Shown one piece after another: positions 1 to 10,926 of a stretch of 64,000 bases of DNA. Every line of letters begins with the position of its first letter. The stretch's first letter is position 1. Below the pieces are notes generated by a model that was not told the DNA's origin, searched no databases, and saw only the letters and a program-made list of their open reading frames with translations. The DNA is taken from positions 7,936,001 to 8,000,000 of the forward strand of contig JAJTUQ010000001.1 in assembly GCA_021399445.1 (NCBI GenBank), in the 5' to 3' direction. Both the position numbers and the translations under genes were made by a program. This stretch comes from Xylogone sp. PMI_703 (Eukaryota > Ascomycota > Leotiomycetes).

Positions 1-32
1 ACTCATCATTCCTCACTCATCCTGGCATCCTG

Positions 33-91
33 CTGGCTGCTGGCTGCTGGCTGCTGGCTGCTCTACTCTTAGCTCCTAGCTCCTAGCTCCT
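33..91. repeat. Two adjacent 7-nt tandem repeats
   Basis: CTGGCTG is repeated about four times from 33 to 62. After a short gap, AGCTCCT is repeated three times from 71 to 91. Both arrays share a 7-nt period. No gene overlaps them. Confidence 0.85.
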
Positions 92-3000
92 ACTTCCTAA
101 CTCCTCAGGCCGCGAGACGGTTATACGGTTTTACGCTGCACCCAAGCCCGCTGAGCCTTGCCTGTGCCCTTTCGCTGCTTAAACTCTGCTTAACTCAGTT
201 AACTGCGATGGCACGAATCAAATCTCCGCCCTCTAACTCCATGGATCGCCCTTCCTGCCTGCGGGTGATTACTATTACTGTCCTCATTAAGTTAAATTCG
301 TTCGCCCTGCCGTATGACTGTCCGCTATCCGTACGTACCTGGCTACGACCGTACTGTAACTAACTAATCAATCATCAACGCCGCTTAGCTTTTCTGCTCT
401 GACTCTTACCTCATCCTCTTCCTTAATCCAGCATTTGGTGACTTCCCACTTCGGATGACAAACCCATCGCTTTCGCATTCTCCCACAAATTCAAATCTCA
501 AATTCCCCCATGCCGCGTTTACAAAGCAAGCGCACGCAGATCTCTTCGTAATCAACTATGAACCCAGACTCGAAGAGAACCTCATCGCAACTTCCACCTA
601 ATAAGCAATGGAGCTGCATCAGACCATTTTCCAGATTGCGACATCGTAGATTTGTAACTAGGATAAAAAAACAATACTATACTATACACAAACCCCCACT
701 AACAATCTACGAAATACAGTACTGTGCAGCTCCAATTACTCGCTTGACTCGCTCGTCTCGCGTGTTTTGCTGAATGATTGCTCTTTTCAGGCGACTGCTG
801 CTGAACTGTCTCAATTTTCCCTTCGCAGTCTTGCCCCAAACGGGTAGTGCTCAGCCAGACTGCCGCATCTCCGCCTGAGTCGATCCTGATAAGATGAAAA
901 AGATGTACCTTTTCTGGCGTCTGCTCAGCAGCCTCCACCGCAAAGCTACCTTCTCCAGGCATGCAGATCAAGCCTCGCAATATCGCGACATTCAGTCCTG
1001 ACTCAGCCTCCAAAGGGCGACGAAGCATTCGTGCTGCAAGATTGCCCTCGCGTACCCCGACCTTTAATCTCAGATGTGGTGTTTTACGAGGCAGCGAATA
1101 CGCATCAATTGGTGGCCGACACATCGCATGTCGTATCCCTCCCCCAAATTATTGAAGCTGCTACAAAACAAAAACTACTGGCATCAAATTTAACCTTACA
1201 CACTATTGTGGACTCCACGGGCTCCACAATTGAGCTCTCAACAGCATCAGCCACACTCGTGCGCTGAGATTGCCGAATTGGGATCCATTGCACGACTCTT
1301 TCTCAAATCATTCCTCGCCCTCTCGTTGGCTGGCTTACGACTTTTTGCGGCGTAAGTCAGCAAGGCTGCCGTCAAAATAAAATTGGGCAATCAGATCTCG
1401 CTGGCCGTTCTGGCCTTGGGGATTGCTGCCAAGAGATCCGCAGCACCTCCACACGAACAGCGCAACCAGCACAACAGCTGGTGCGCACGTAAGCCTCTTG
1501 AAAGTTGATACGTATCAAAACGCGGATATAGGAAACCAACAGCGCCGTACTTGCGACCGCCCTGTCCTTTTGCCCAGCTCCTGAGCCATATCGATGCAGT
1601 AACTGCAGTAACTGTGCTGCCCCTTAGGACGGCAGCTTATGCTTATCCCGCCTTTTGACTGCTTACCGGTGCTTACCATCCTGGCCTGATTGCTCAATTT
1701 GTGTACACGTCGAGTGTCCTACCCCTCGCAGAGAGGCGGTGACTCTTTCTAGCCGTTTGCAGTCTGCTATGCGGTGTTCGGTGTTCGTTTTGCTGCAAAG
1801 GTGCGGGTTGGCCAATTCAGAGATGCCTGAAACCTTAGCATTGACACGTAATCGACTGCATACCTGCTGGAGATGGCTCAGGCTCGGTCAGGGTACTTCA
1901 CCTGTAACTGTTGCGAGGTCAGGTGCCTCGCTGTTTTCGCTGCCTTCGCTACCCTCGCTTTCGCTTTCGCATCTTGCGATTGCCGGATCTGGATCTAACT
2001 CGCGAGATCTTTGTGCGCGTCTGTGTGGTTATGCAACCGCTTACTGTGCAAACGCCAGGCGGAAGCATATATCTTCCCACCTCCGCTGCAGAGGCGCTTT
2101 TCCCTAGAAACGCCCTCTCGGGGCCGGGAAGTTTTTGTGCACAACACTCGACACGACGCACTCTGGACAATACCCGGCCCCGATTCAAAGCCACAACAGC
2201 CTCGCTCTCGTATCTCCAGATGGTTACGCACGCTGATCGTTGACGCGCATTCAGAATACGTTAACGAATTCACGTCGCTTTTTATTTTACATCCCGTTCC
2301 ATTGCCGATTTCTTTTCTTCGACTCCCCGCAATATCCGTTGTGCACAAGTATATTACCACAGTAATATCTGACGGACGTTTCCCATGACCTCCTCCTCTT
2401 AGAGGTCACATTGCGGTGGATTATCCAGTCATCCCGCCTGACCTGCACCGCTGCGATAAAAACACGGACATCCGAACCGGCACCGCATCCACGATCCACG
2501 ATCCATGAATCCTCATTAATCACAGTATGCTATTGCGGGAGCCTGGAGAAGATTTGCGCTATTGCGACTGTCAGAGCTAGTCTGAGTCCTACTATCAATG
2601 GTGTGCTTAGAAACCATGGTTGTTCACGATGCGGATTTCAAATCGCACATGATAATTGTCATCAAACCACCCCTAAAAACATTTAAAATACCGGTCGCAG
2701 CCCTTCTTTGCGATTCCACACCCCAAAAGCGTAGCGTACCGTAAAAATGTATGGTTTGGAGAGCCAAGAAAGGTACGTACCCGCGCCCATTCGGCGATTA
2801 CCAACACCCGAACCAACAACCTAGCCCCACGCGGCGACGGCACGAGGCATAGGCATCGATGAGCGAAAGAGGGCGGATTTTACGAGAGGCACCGGCATTT
2901 ATGCTTTAGGGTGCACGGTTAACGGACGCAAGCCTTAAAGCCCTAGATCTGCCGCCCGCACTTGTGGTGTTGCAGAGGGTTTCGGCGGGGGCATCGGATG

Positions 3001-5427
3001 GGTGTCGGAGGGTTTCCATTCGCTCGCTTGATAATCTTCGCGCGAGAATGCAAAAAAAGCTTAATTTGAATTTTCGCGCGAGCGTTTTTTTTTCTCGCTC
3101 GAATCTCTGTTTTTTCGTTTTCGCTTACGTGAATCCGAGTAGCCGAAAGCTGGAGTTATTTGTCAGGGTTGTTTGAACCATCGCCGTTTGGTGACGTAGA
3201 CGGCGATAAACGGCGATTAGATCTACTTCTGTGGAAAGTCGGACGGTGTTTACAGAGACGATGGAGCCAATAGAGGGCATTTACTTGCGACAATCAATTA
3301 CTCACATATGAATCATCGGCGAAGGGTATGGTTTGCGGTCGGTAAACTACATTTCGATTAATGATGCGTGGAGTAACTCCTGTGTTATCGCAGATCAGTA
3401 ATACCGCAGCTACCCTTAATACGATGCGAAAACAGCACCATGCAAGGCTACGAGAGTTACCCTCCGCATAATTTGTCAACAAAAGACAAAAAGTACTGTA
3501 AAACGCACCGAACGAGTTCCAACAACCTCGGCTAGGTAATACTCGGCCGTTCGTAAAGATCCTCCAGTCAGTTTCCAAGAAGAAGATCAGCCGCGCGCCC
3601 GTAAAACGGCGTTCATCTTCTCTCGTCAGCGCGGCTCGCCGAGGTGGATCTGGGGAGGCTTAGGGGTGCTTCAGTCTACCGCAAAGGGCTTTGTTAAGCG
3701 CGGTCCCGCCTCGTCTTACTCATCCTGTTATAGATGCGGATGGTGCAGTAATTAAGTGTCTTTTGCTGTTTCCAAATTAAGATTACCTATGCGGTATCAG
3801 TATGTATCGAAGCTTCACAAGGCTGAGCACAGATACAGTTCGGTACGGCACGGTACTGTACTTGGGCACGGGATGTGTAATCTGTAAGTTGTATGTTGTA
3901 TCTTGTACCTGGACTAGGACTATTGGGGTAAGTACTCGATACAGTGCTCTACTATTTGGCCAGATGGAAGGGAGCTATCTGTGCAATTGGTGGTTTTACG
4001 ATAGCCTGTGTTTTTAGCAATATGTTGTCTGTGAAAGTAATCACTACTGCACTGCACTGCACTGCACTGCACTGTCTTAATAGTATTCGCACGGATGGGG
4101 TTTCTGATATGTAATACAGTACAGTACAATATACTCAACAGCACGCAATACTCTATCTCCAAAGCTGATAAAGAGGACACTGCACAGTTTTGCATTTGCT
4201 CAGTAATCGAGAAGTAAAATGAGTATGATACCCGGCGTGACAATGAAGCCACAGCATGAATGTTAGGTCATCAATCTCTCACATTTCCGCCGCAGATCAG
4301 TAATTCCGAGACGCGTTGATTATCTATCATTCTCTCTGACTCCCGCATCTATTCTGGTCCTAATTACTGTACCTAGCAAGAACTTATCTCTAATTTCAAA
4401 TATGCCCTTAATTAATCAGGAAACTAAGATAAAAGAGGTGCCTAAGTCAACAGTAATCCCGTAGGGCTGTGGTACGCGTAAATGCCCAAAGCACTATCTC
4501 GATTAGGACAGCTTCTTGTTGCCTGAAGCGGAAATGTGCTGTATCTGACATAAGAAATTAACCCACCGTCGCACACTCTGCCCTAATTAATCCCAAGATT
4601 AGAGTTCTTGTGCGACCCTGCCACGTGTGTGGACCCTTTTGCTGAAATTGCGGCTTACTTCAAGGATAGTTCTGCTGACGAAGACGTATCAACGGCCGTT
4701 GCATGTTGCGGTTGGAGTACGGTTCGGGATGTGGAGAGTCCATCGGCCGTCGGACGGATGGGATGTAGATACTCTACAGCATCAAGCAAGACGGAGGAAC
4801 TCGGACCCTTATGTGTTCCCTTCCCCAGGTAGATCTGGAGTTCTAGGCTACTGGTAGTCTGATACAGCTCTGTGCTGTAGTTGTCCAGCGGGACAGGGAG
4901 CGGGCGGTGCGGATATTGCTCGGTATCGTGCAGTATCATGCGGATGTACCTATCCCAGTATATGATTCCCTGGATTGGCTACCGCAGAGATATCCTAAAT
5001 CCGTACCGTGCCGGTGCTGTTGATTCTAGAATGGCGATCTGTGGCTCTAATCGGGTATTGCCCGTATTGAGCTAATTCCTTCTGGAGTTGGATTTGATGA
5101 CTGCTGGAGAAAGGTTTCTCTAATGAGAGATGATGATTGGCTAATTTTCGATTCCCAGCTATGTGATTTGTTCCTCTCCTTATCAGAACAGTCAATCTTC
5201 CTTCTTGCAATCTAGAAGACTGTCAGTTGACCGTGGAATAAGAATCTGAATGAAGAGTGAATCAACGCGGTTGACTTATCTCTCCAGGCTCGTCACATTC
5301 CCAAATATCATTGCTTCTAGCTAGCAATTCATTTCTGTTAATTTGCTTGTCTCTCTTTCTGATGTTGATCGCATAGCAAAGTATGCATGAGCACTCAATG
5401 TACAAACGATTTATCTTCGCCCAAGAA
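92..5427. other. Gene-free stretch, 5.3 kb
   Basis: No protein family is recognisable on either strand. The open frames here are short (up to about 150 codons), overlap each other in several frames, and do not join into anything recognisable across plausible introns. There are pyrimidine-rich patches. It could be a long intergenic region, or hold a non-coding transcript or the 5' part of a gene lying to the left. Confidence 0.6.
4046..4074. repeat. ACTGC pentanucleotide microsatellite
   Basis: ACTGC is repeated five times, followed by a partial copy. Short TACAGTACAGT-type sequence follows within 60 bp. Confidence 0.9.
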
Positions 5428-6675
5428 TTAATCTTGGCATACACTCTTATACTTCAAGTAGTTCGAGTAGAGCTCCCATGGATCTTTCTCTCCTCTATAC
5501 TCATCTTTCCTTTCCTTGAAGAACTCGGCCAAAGCCGCTCTAGCTCTAGAAGCGTTCTTCGAATATAGCGCTTTATCAATTTCCATTAGATCAGCTTCTT
5601 CAGAACGACTTATCACTGAGTCAAATTTGAATTCGTCCTGCTCGAATGCAGAGGAAATCGATCCGAGCTCAAAGTTGACCTTAGGTGGATCGCAACGGCG
5701 TAAGATATGGCTCTGCCACACGGGATCCAAGTGTGATTTTCCCTCCCCAAGATCCTTCCAGACTGTTAGGAACATCGACTTACGTACTGTGTCGATCTTC
5801 TTAAAGTCAAGTTGAAGTTCTGTGAAGCAATATTTGCATTTCATCAATCTGACAGGCTTGTCATGACAGAGATGGGTATAGGGGTCCGGCTGGCTGCGCC
5901 CTATTTGAAGCCTCCGATTTAACATGCTTATGTGAGGACACACCCGTCTGCACCTGTTACCTCCTTGAGTGTAGGTGTCTGTTGAGCTTGGCATATTTAT
6001 AGTTTGACATCGCACGAGAAGTCTATTTCCGTGTATCTTAGCATAAAAATACGTCCATATAATACCGTTGACTGGACCAATTGTAAGTTCCTTCGAAGAT
6101 AGGTGTTTCAGTAGCCCCTGATATGGACGGTTATTTTGATATTCTTTCATTAACATGCGGAATATTATTGGATTGAAATAGTTGGACATAAAGGAATTAG
6201 TTAAATCTGCGATATAGGACTTCCTCGCGCAAGCTGGCAGCCCATATTTGGATCGAGAATATATGATATGCCGACTGATAGTTTTGGGAGTAATCAAGTG
6301 GTATCGTTTACAGTGGAAGCATGCAACGCGGTCAGGTAGCGCGCTTGCCAGTAATACAGCGAAAGCATAGCGGCTGTGACGATTCTCATCCTTTTTCAAC
6401 GGTTCAAGGTACTTTTCCTTGAGAATTTCATATAGATACCGACAAGTAAGTGATAAAGCTGCCGACGACTCAGGAGGCAGGAAGTCGGTGACGCAGCGAA
6501 TAAGTTCTGGAGGGAGCTTCAATTGTCTTGAATATGACTGCTTGGGAGCTGTTTCTCTACAATTAGATTGCCTTGAACTCAATACTCTTGAGCATTGGGC
6601 CTCGAGATCTTGGATCTTCGACAGGGAAATTTGGGACGATCTGGATCTAAAAAGATAGGTTAGCAGACGATACAT
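5428..6675 (-). CDS. F-box domain protein
   Basis: Single-exon frame of 415 codons. Residues about 53-90 match an F-box: LPPELIRCVTDFLPP, then SAALSLTCRYLYEIL. F-box proteins bind Skp1 and act as substrate adaptors of SCF ubiquitin ligases, so a role in targeted protein turnover is inferred; the substrate is unknown. Further along are paired cysteines (CFHC near residue 117, CRRVCPH near 245, CKYC near 278), which could form a small zinc-binding module. No leucine-rich or WD repeats are visible. I used the first in-frame Met; a later Met or an upstream exon is possible because there is a basic tract before the F-box. The gene is isolated, with more than 2 kb of AT-rich DNA on its upstream side. 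Confidence 0.75.
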   Translation of the reverse strand: MYRLLTYLFRSRSSQISLSKIQDLEAQCSRVLSSRQSNCRETAPKQSYSRQLKLPPELIRCVTDFLPPESSAALSLTCRYLYEILKEKYLEPLKKDENRHSRYAFAVLLASALPDRVACFHCKRYHLITPKTISRHIIYSRSKYGLPACARKSYIADLTNSFMSNYFNPIIFRMLMKEYQNNRPYQGLLKHLSSKELTIGPVNGIIWTYFYAKIHGNRLLVRCQTINMPSSTDTYTQGGNRCRRVCPHISMLNRRLQIGRSQPDPYTHLCHDKPVRLMKCKYCFTELQLDFKKIDTVRKSMFLTVWKDLGEGKSHLDPVWQSHILRRCDPPKVNFELGSISSAFEQDEFKFDSVISRSEEADLMEIDKALYSKNASRARAALAEFFKERKDEYRGEKDPWELYSNYLKYKSVCQD

Positions 6676-7879
6676 TTCTGATCCACTTGGCTAGACATGT
6701 GCCTAGCCAGGCACCAAGCCATGTTAATGAATCAAAGAGAGAGTACATTATCGATTTATATATAGAATGCAATACCAGTCTAAATCAAAACTGTTGGTAG
6801 TATAGTGTCTAGTTGAAATGAAAAGTGATGTCTGTTAGATTCTGGACCGGATGACGTACATGTAGTTTATATCATGTCAGTGCGAAATTTGAAATGCTAT
6901 TCACATTAGATTCCTTAGTCTAACTGTTAATTTTTTTTTTTCATCAAGTCAATTATTGACGGCTACTACACAAACTTGCTTCACCTTATATGATGCGATT
7001 ATCTATAATTCAGTCGGGAAAACTAATACTTGCACTCCAAGCCAGCATGAAATTCTTCATGTGACTACACTATTCTACAAAGTAAATATACTGGTTTCTG
7101 CGCATAGTCAAGTACCTTCAAAGCAAAGTTTCGAGAGTATTAATATACAAATTACCAAAGCCCATGTTAAGTTTAACCTAGTCAAAGTTTAACAGAGAAG
7201 AGTTGAGAACAAACATCATAAAATATCCCTTAACATTAAGCCAATCAAAAACCCCTCTTGAACATCTCAATTCTAATACCATCAGTAATATTATCACTAA
7301 AGCTAGGAATGAGATAAATGCTCCGAGAAAGCATAAGGCAAACTGTGACAAGCATAAAGTCCGTAATATATGTTTGTTCTGTAGGATTACAACTGCCAAT
7401 TGAGCGTAGATGCAGATAATTGTAACAAATTCACCACTCTCCTGTAACACGAAGCCTCAGATATCATAGTAATTCTAATATGAACTTCGGCTGCTGCCCG
7501 CAGCTTTCATGTTTTTGCAATTCATACGGCCAATAGAGTTACGACTGCAACTTCGGGAGCTACACCAATGATCCAAGCCCTTCTCGATACGATCCGAGAC
7601 ACAATAACAGAAGAATTCCTACAACACTCGTATATATTTTTCGAATTGGAGGGGTAAATATGGATATCCGTCTAGCTCAAGAAAGGGAATGTAGGGGAGA
7701 CCCCGATGTCCGCGCTGTCACAGCTATACCGTACTCATTCCAGACCCATACAGTATATGCTGCCATTGAAATATCATACTGCCATTCCCTCAATCCGAGT
7801 CTAGTGAGTTTGATTGAAACTCCATGGCAATATCTTAGCGGACTATCTAGTCTTACAATATCGCTCGCAAACACAGCCT
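6676..7879. other. AT-rich intergenic DNA
   Basis: No gene is supported. The stretch is AT-rich and has an 11-nt T run near 6932. It separates the F-box gene from the first tRNA-Leu. It may be old degraded repeat DNA, but no repeat family is recognised. Confidence 0.6.
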
Positions 7880-8028
7880 GGACAGATGGCCGAGTTGGTT
7901 ATGGCGCCAGGTTAAGGTGATCCTTAACACAATTTCCTGGTCACGAAAGTGGTGAGTTCTCTTGGTATAGTTATAAATAACCAATCATTAACAACGCCTA
8001 GGCGTGGGTTCGAGTCCCACTCTGTTCA
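7880..8028 (+). tRNA. tRNA-Leu(AAG), copy 1, with two intervening sequences
   Basis: The acceptor arms GGACAGA (7880-7886) and TCTGTTC (8021-8027) pair, with one G:T. Discriminator A is at 8028. Box A is TGGCCGAGTTGG and box B is GGTTCGAGTCC. The anticodon stem is CCAGG/CCTGG and the anticodon AAG lies at 7914-7916. A 17-nt canonical intron follows position 37 (7918-7934) and contains CCTTAAC, complementary to the anticodon loop. A second insert, 7952-8001 (50 nt), lies in the variable arm between GTG and GC. It starts GTGAGTTC and ends CCTAG. With both removed, the variable arm is CAC-GAAA-GTG and the product is 82 nt, normal for a type II tRNA-Leu. Read as a plain tRNA, the variable region would be abnormally long. 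Confidence 0.9.
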
Positions 8029-8037
8029 AATCTTCGA

Positions 8038-8044
8038 TTTTTTT
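8038..8044 (+). terminator. Pol III terminator of tRNA-Leu copy 1
   Basis: A run of seven T starts 10 nt after the tRNA end. A perfect hairpin, CACACTT/AAGTGTG, follows directly at 8047-8063. Confidence 0.75.
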
Positions 8045-8813
8045 CCACACTTTTGAAGTGTGAATATTTTTTGTAAATCCTTACCCCAACCAAAGCCATA
8101 ATTTAGAACATACTAGATATGAAAAATGTGCATATTTTACTGTTAGAATCCCACCGGAGAGAAGACTCTACGTGAGCACACGTCAGGCCCTGGTGTTATT
8201 ACATATATTCTACCATGTCCTTAAAACTTGAGATTTGCAGTAATAGGCTAAGTTCCTGGATGTACAATCTTACGGGATGTAAGACCTTGGGAGCGGGGCT
8301 CATAAGGTGGTGGGATCCTCGAGCGCATGAGGAATTAAGTCAAGAGGATTGACCCTAAGACCTGTGGGTAGGTCTACCGTCTTATGACCCTCACTTAGCA
8401 ATACCGCAAGGTCCAAAGCTAAATTATCTCGTGTTCAACTCAATTGATTTGCTTTATCATTACCACCAGTACCCACCTGAACAAAGCGTGTTATTCTTGC
8501 CCTCTAACTTTCATAACCATGTGAGACTAAGACGGAACTAATATTCCATATAGTTGTACATGGTGAATGCTTAGTCTCCTCATTCATTAGCTTTATAAAC
8601 TTACCAATTAAGGTATACTTATTCGGTTCAGTGAATCTGAAGACAGTAGAGACAGGTATTAATAGTTAGTTGACCGTATCAAGAAGTCGACCTCGTGACT
8701 TTAGCGGCGCTGAAGGAACTACTCAGTTGTGCGCATAAACTCCGATAAAAATCTGGTCCAAATAGTAACCCCAATTAGATTTCAAGCTGTGAGGGGAATC
8801 GATTTTGAAAAAT

Positions 8814-8821
8814 AAAAAAAA
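8814..8821 (-). terminator. Pol III terminator of tRNA-Leu copy 2
   Basis: A run of eight A on the plus strand, so T8 on the minus strand, begins 14 nt past the 3' end of tRNA-Leu copy 2. Confidence 0.7.
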
Positions 8822-8834
8822 CATGGGAGTATAG

Positions 8835-8985
8835 TGAACAGAGTGGGACTCGAACCCACGCCTATGATATTTGTTAATGACTGCTTTTATCGACACCAAT
8901 TCAGTGAACTTACCACTTTCGTGACCAGGAAATTGTGTTAAGGATCACCTTAACCTGGCGCCATAACCAACTCGGCCATCTGTCC
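8835..8985 (-). tRNA. tRNA-Leu(AAG), copy 2, with two intervening sequences
   Basis: Inverted copy facing copy 1. The first 72 nt (8985 down to 8914), including the 17-nt anticodon-loop intron (8931-8947), are identical to copy 1. So are the last 27 nt (8861 down to 8835). The variable-arm insert is different: 8862-8913 (52 nt) begins GTAAGTTC and ends CATAG. It shares only the two ends and a TCATTAACAA block near its 3' end with the copy 1 insert. Removing both inserts gives the same 82-nt tRNA as copy 1. Internal A and B boxes are intact, so the gene looks transcribable by Pol III. Confidence 0.9.
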
Positions 8986-9473
8986 AGTTGTTACCCCGCG
9001 TGCAATTCAGTTTTATATTCGTTGGCTTCCCCTGAAAGCCAACACACGGCAGATTACAGAATTAGTCTTCATTCATTCCTGTATTGCATAGGAGGCTATC
9101 TAATGTTCTGTGCCCAATATAGGCAACTTTATTCCAAGTCAATACAAAAACTTTGCGAAACTTGTCAGGACGGCCATATGTTACGTCACATTTTGCACAG
9201 CAATCATTTCCCGGATAAACTTCAACCCGTCCGCCAATCATCACGTGATCATGTAAGGGGCAGTCTAGGCAGGTCGAGAAAGTGTGGCTTAGGTGTTTTC
9301 GCGATCCTCACAGTTTAACAGGTGTTCTAGACAGGAGTTCAGCAGATCTCCGACTCAAACACTTCAACGTCAGCCATCTCCAGTGGTTATCAATTGAATA
9401 GAAATAACCTGGTCATAACTTTGTTGGAGGGCTTTGGACATCTGAACCTGATCTATTAGAAAAGAGAGAAAGC

Positions 9474-10235
9474 ATGGATTCGACGGAGCCGGAGGCAACC
9501 CCTTTTGCGGCTGTGAGCGCCCAAACATCGAAGCTTCAGCGGGTACGCTACTTCTTCACTTATGAGCGCACACTCTTTCTGGGACTACGATACTAATAAT
9601 GATTATTTCAGCAATATCAATCTTACCTAGACAAGGCTACACCCCATGTTGGATACAGATGGATTGGGACAGCAACCCTGTTGGTCATCTTTTTCATAAG
9701 AATATTTGTCGCTCAAGGATGGTATATTGGTATGTTTGTTGTCTCAGTGATCTGAAAAGGTCTGGTCAGAGCTAATAAAATAATGCAGTGGCGTATTCCC
9801 TTGGTATCTACTTGCTGAACCTCTTCCTCGCATTTCTCCAACCCAAATTTGATCCTTCCAATGAGGCAATTGATAATGAGATGGAGGATGGTTCAGTGGG
9901 CACTTTACCTACAAAGCAGGATGAAGAATTTAGACCATTTATCAGAAGGTTGCCAGAATTCAAGTTTTGGCATTCCGCGACAAGGGCAATTGCCATTGCA
10001 TTTGTATGCACCTGGTTTACAATCTTCGACGTCCCAGTGTTCTGGCCGGTACTAGTGGTCTACTGGTTTATTCTCTTCATTTTAACAAGTATGTGCACCC
10101 AATTGACGTTTTTGGATGCTGAATGGGTACTGATATTCTATAACCTCAGTGCGGAGACAGATCCAACATATGATCAAGTATCGCTACGTGCCATTCACTT
10201 TTGGGAAGGCGAAGTACAACAAGAACAGCAACTGA
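9474..10235 (+). CDS. RER1: Rer1-family Golgi retrieval receptor
   Basis: Four exons: 9474-9542, 9612-9729, 9789-10088, 10150-10235; 190 aa, the usual length for the family. Rer1 is a four-span membrane protein of the early Golgi that returns ER membrane proteins in COPI vesicles by recognising their transmembrane segments. Visible signatures are the start of the first span at [37 protein letters not shown], the [14 protein letters not shown] stretch between spans 2 and 3, and span 3/4 residues after FWHSATRA. The last exon reads [19 protein letters not shown], the strongly conserved tail. The last intron splits the Met codon of that tail (A|TG). The next gene, PAF1, starts about 690 bp downstream on the same strand. 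Confidence 0.95.
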
Positions 10236-10926
10236 ATAGTGTTATTGGGTCAAGGGGGAAGATGACTTGTGTAGCGCGTCACCAGCCCTGTTTATAGGGC
10301 ATTGCATGTTTTATATGAACAATTGGTGTTTTCATGTTCCGGATCGACAGCTGGGTTGCTGCGCACCTTTATAACCTTTATTAATGACCTTCACCTGTCT
10401 ACAACTAGGGATGAATGGAAATGATGCTACTTCGATGGGATGATGGTGTTAGTCATAGATAGAGACATCATAACATGAGGATTGTCAAGTAATAATGAAA
10501 ACTGTAGCATCAATAGAATCATACATAACACGAGGGTTTATATGTATGAATTTTCTATAGAGGTTATAGTTTTTAGAATCGTACTGGAAGCTCCTGAAAA
10601 TAATCTTATTGTTCGTAAGTGTGTATACCGCCTTAAACCCTGCACAATGGTAACGGTTCTAATATATAGAATAGGTTTTCCACTAGCCGCTAATGAAACG
10701 TGTAAAAGTTCAATTCAAACATGTGTCAGCTCTGGTCCTATGCAAATTTCTAAAGAGAGACTTCCTCTATCACATTTCTGTAGTGATATTGGGAGTCGCG
10801 TTGGTACTCGATATCATTTCTCAGCCTCGCGCTAAAGAGTCGCGCTAACGACATCTCACCTTCCAAAGAATTATTGGATTTGGAGCATCCAACAACAAGA
10901 TTGCAACAATTCATCGCAGCAATACG
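10236..10926. other. RER1-PAF1 intergenic region
   Basis: 691 bp holding the 3' UTR of RER1 and the promoter of PAF1. No further gene or clear element is seen. Confidence 0.7.

Larger units (their letters stand above)
8029..8834. other. Spacer between convergent tRNA-Leu copies
   Basis: 806 bp without a recognisable gene. It contains an imperfect palindrome at 8356-8384 (TAAGAC..GTCTTA outside, GGTA..TACC inside). No inverted repeat other than the tRNAs themselves is evident at its ends. Confidence 0.6.

Noticed and set aside
1655..2388. Overlapping frames of 110-150 codons
   Set aside because: Several frames on both strands are open at once and their translations look random. No homology was recognised.
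7660..7920. 86-codon frame ending within tRNA-Leu copy 1
   Set aside because: It overlaps the tRNA and has no coding features. The matching frame 8935-9318 overlaps copy 2 in the same way.
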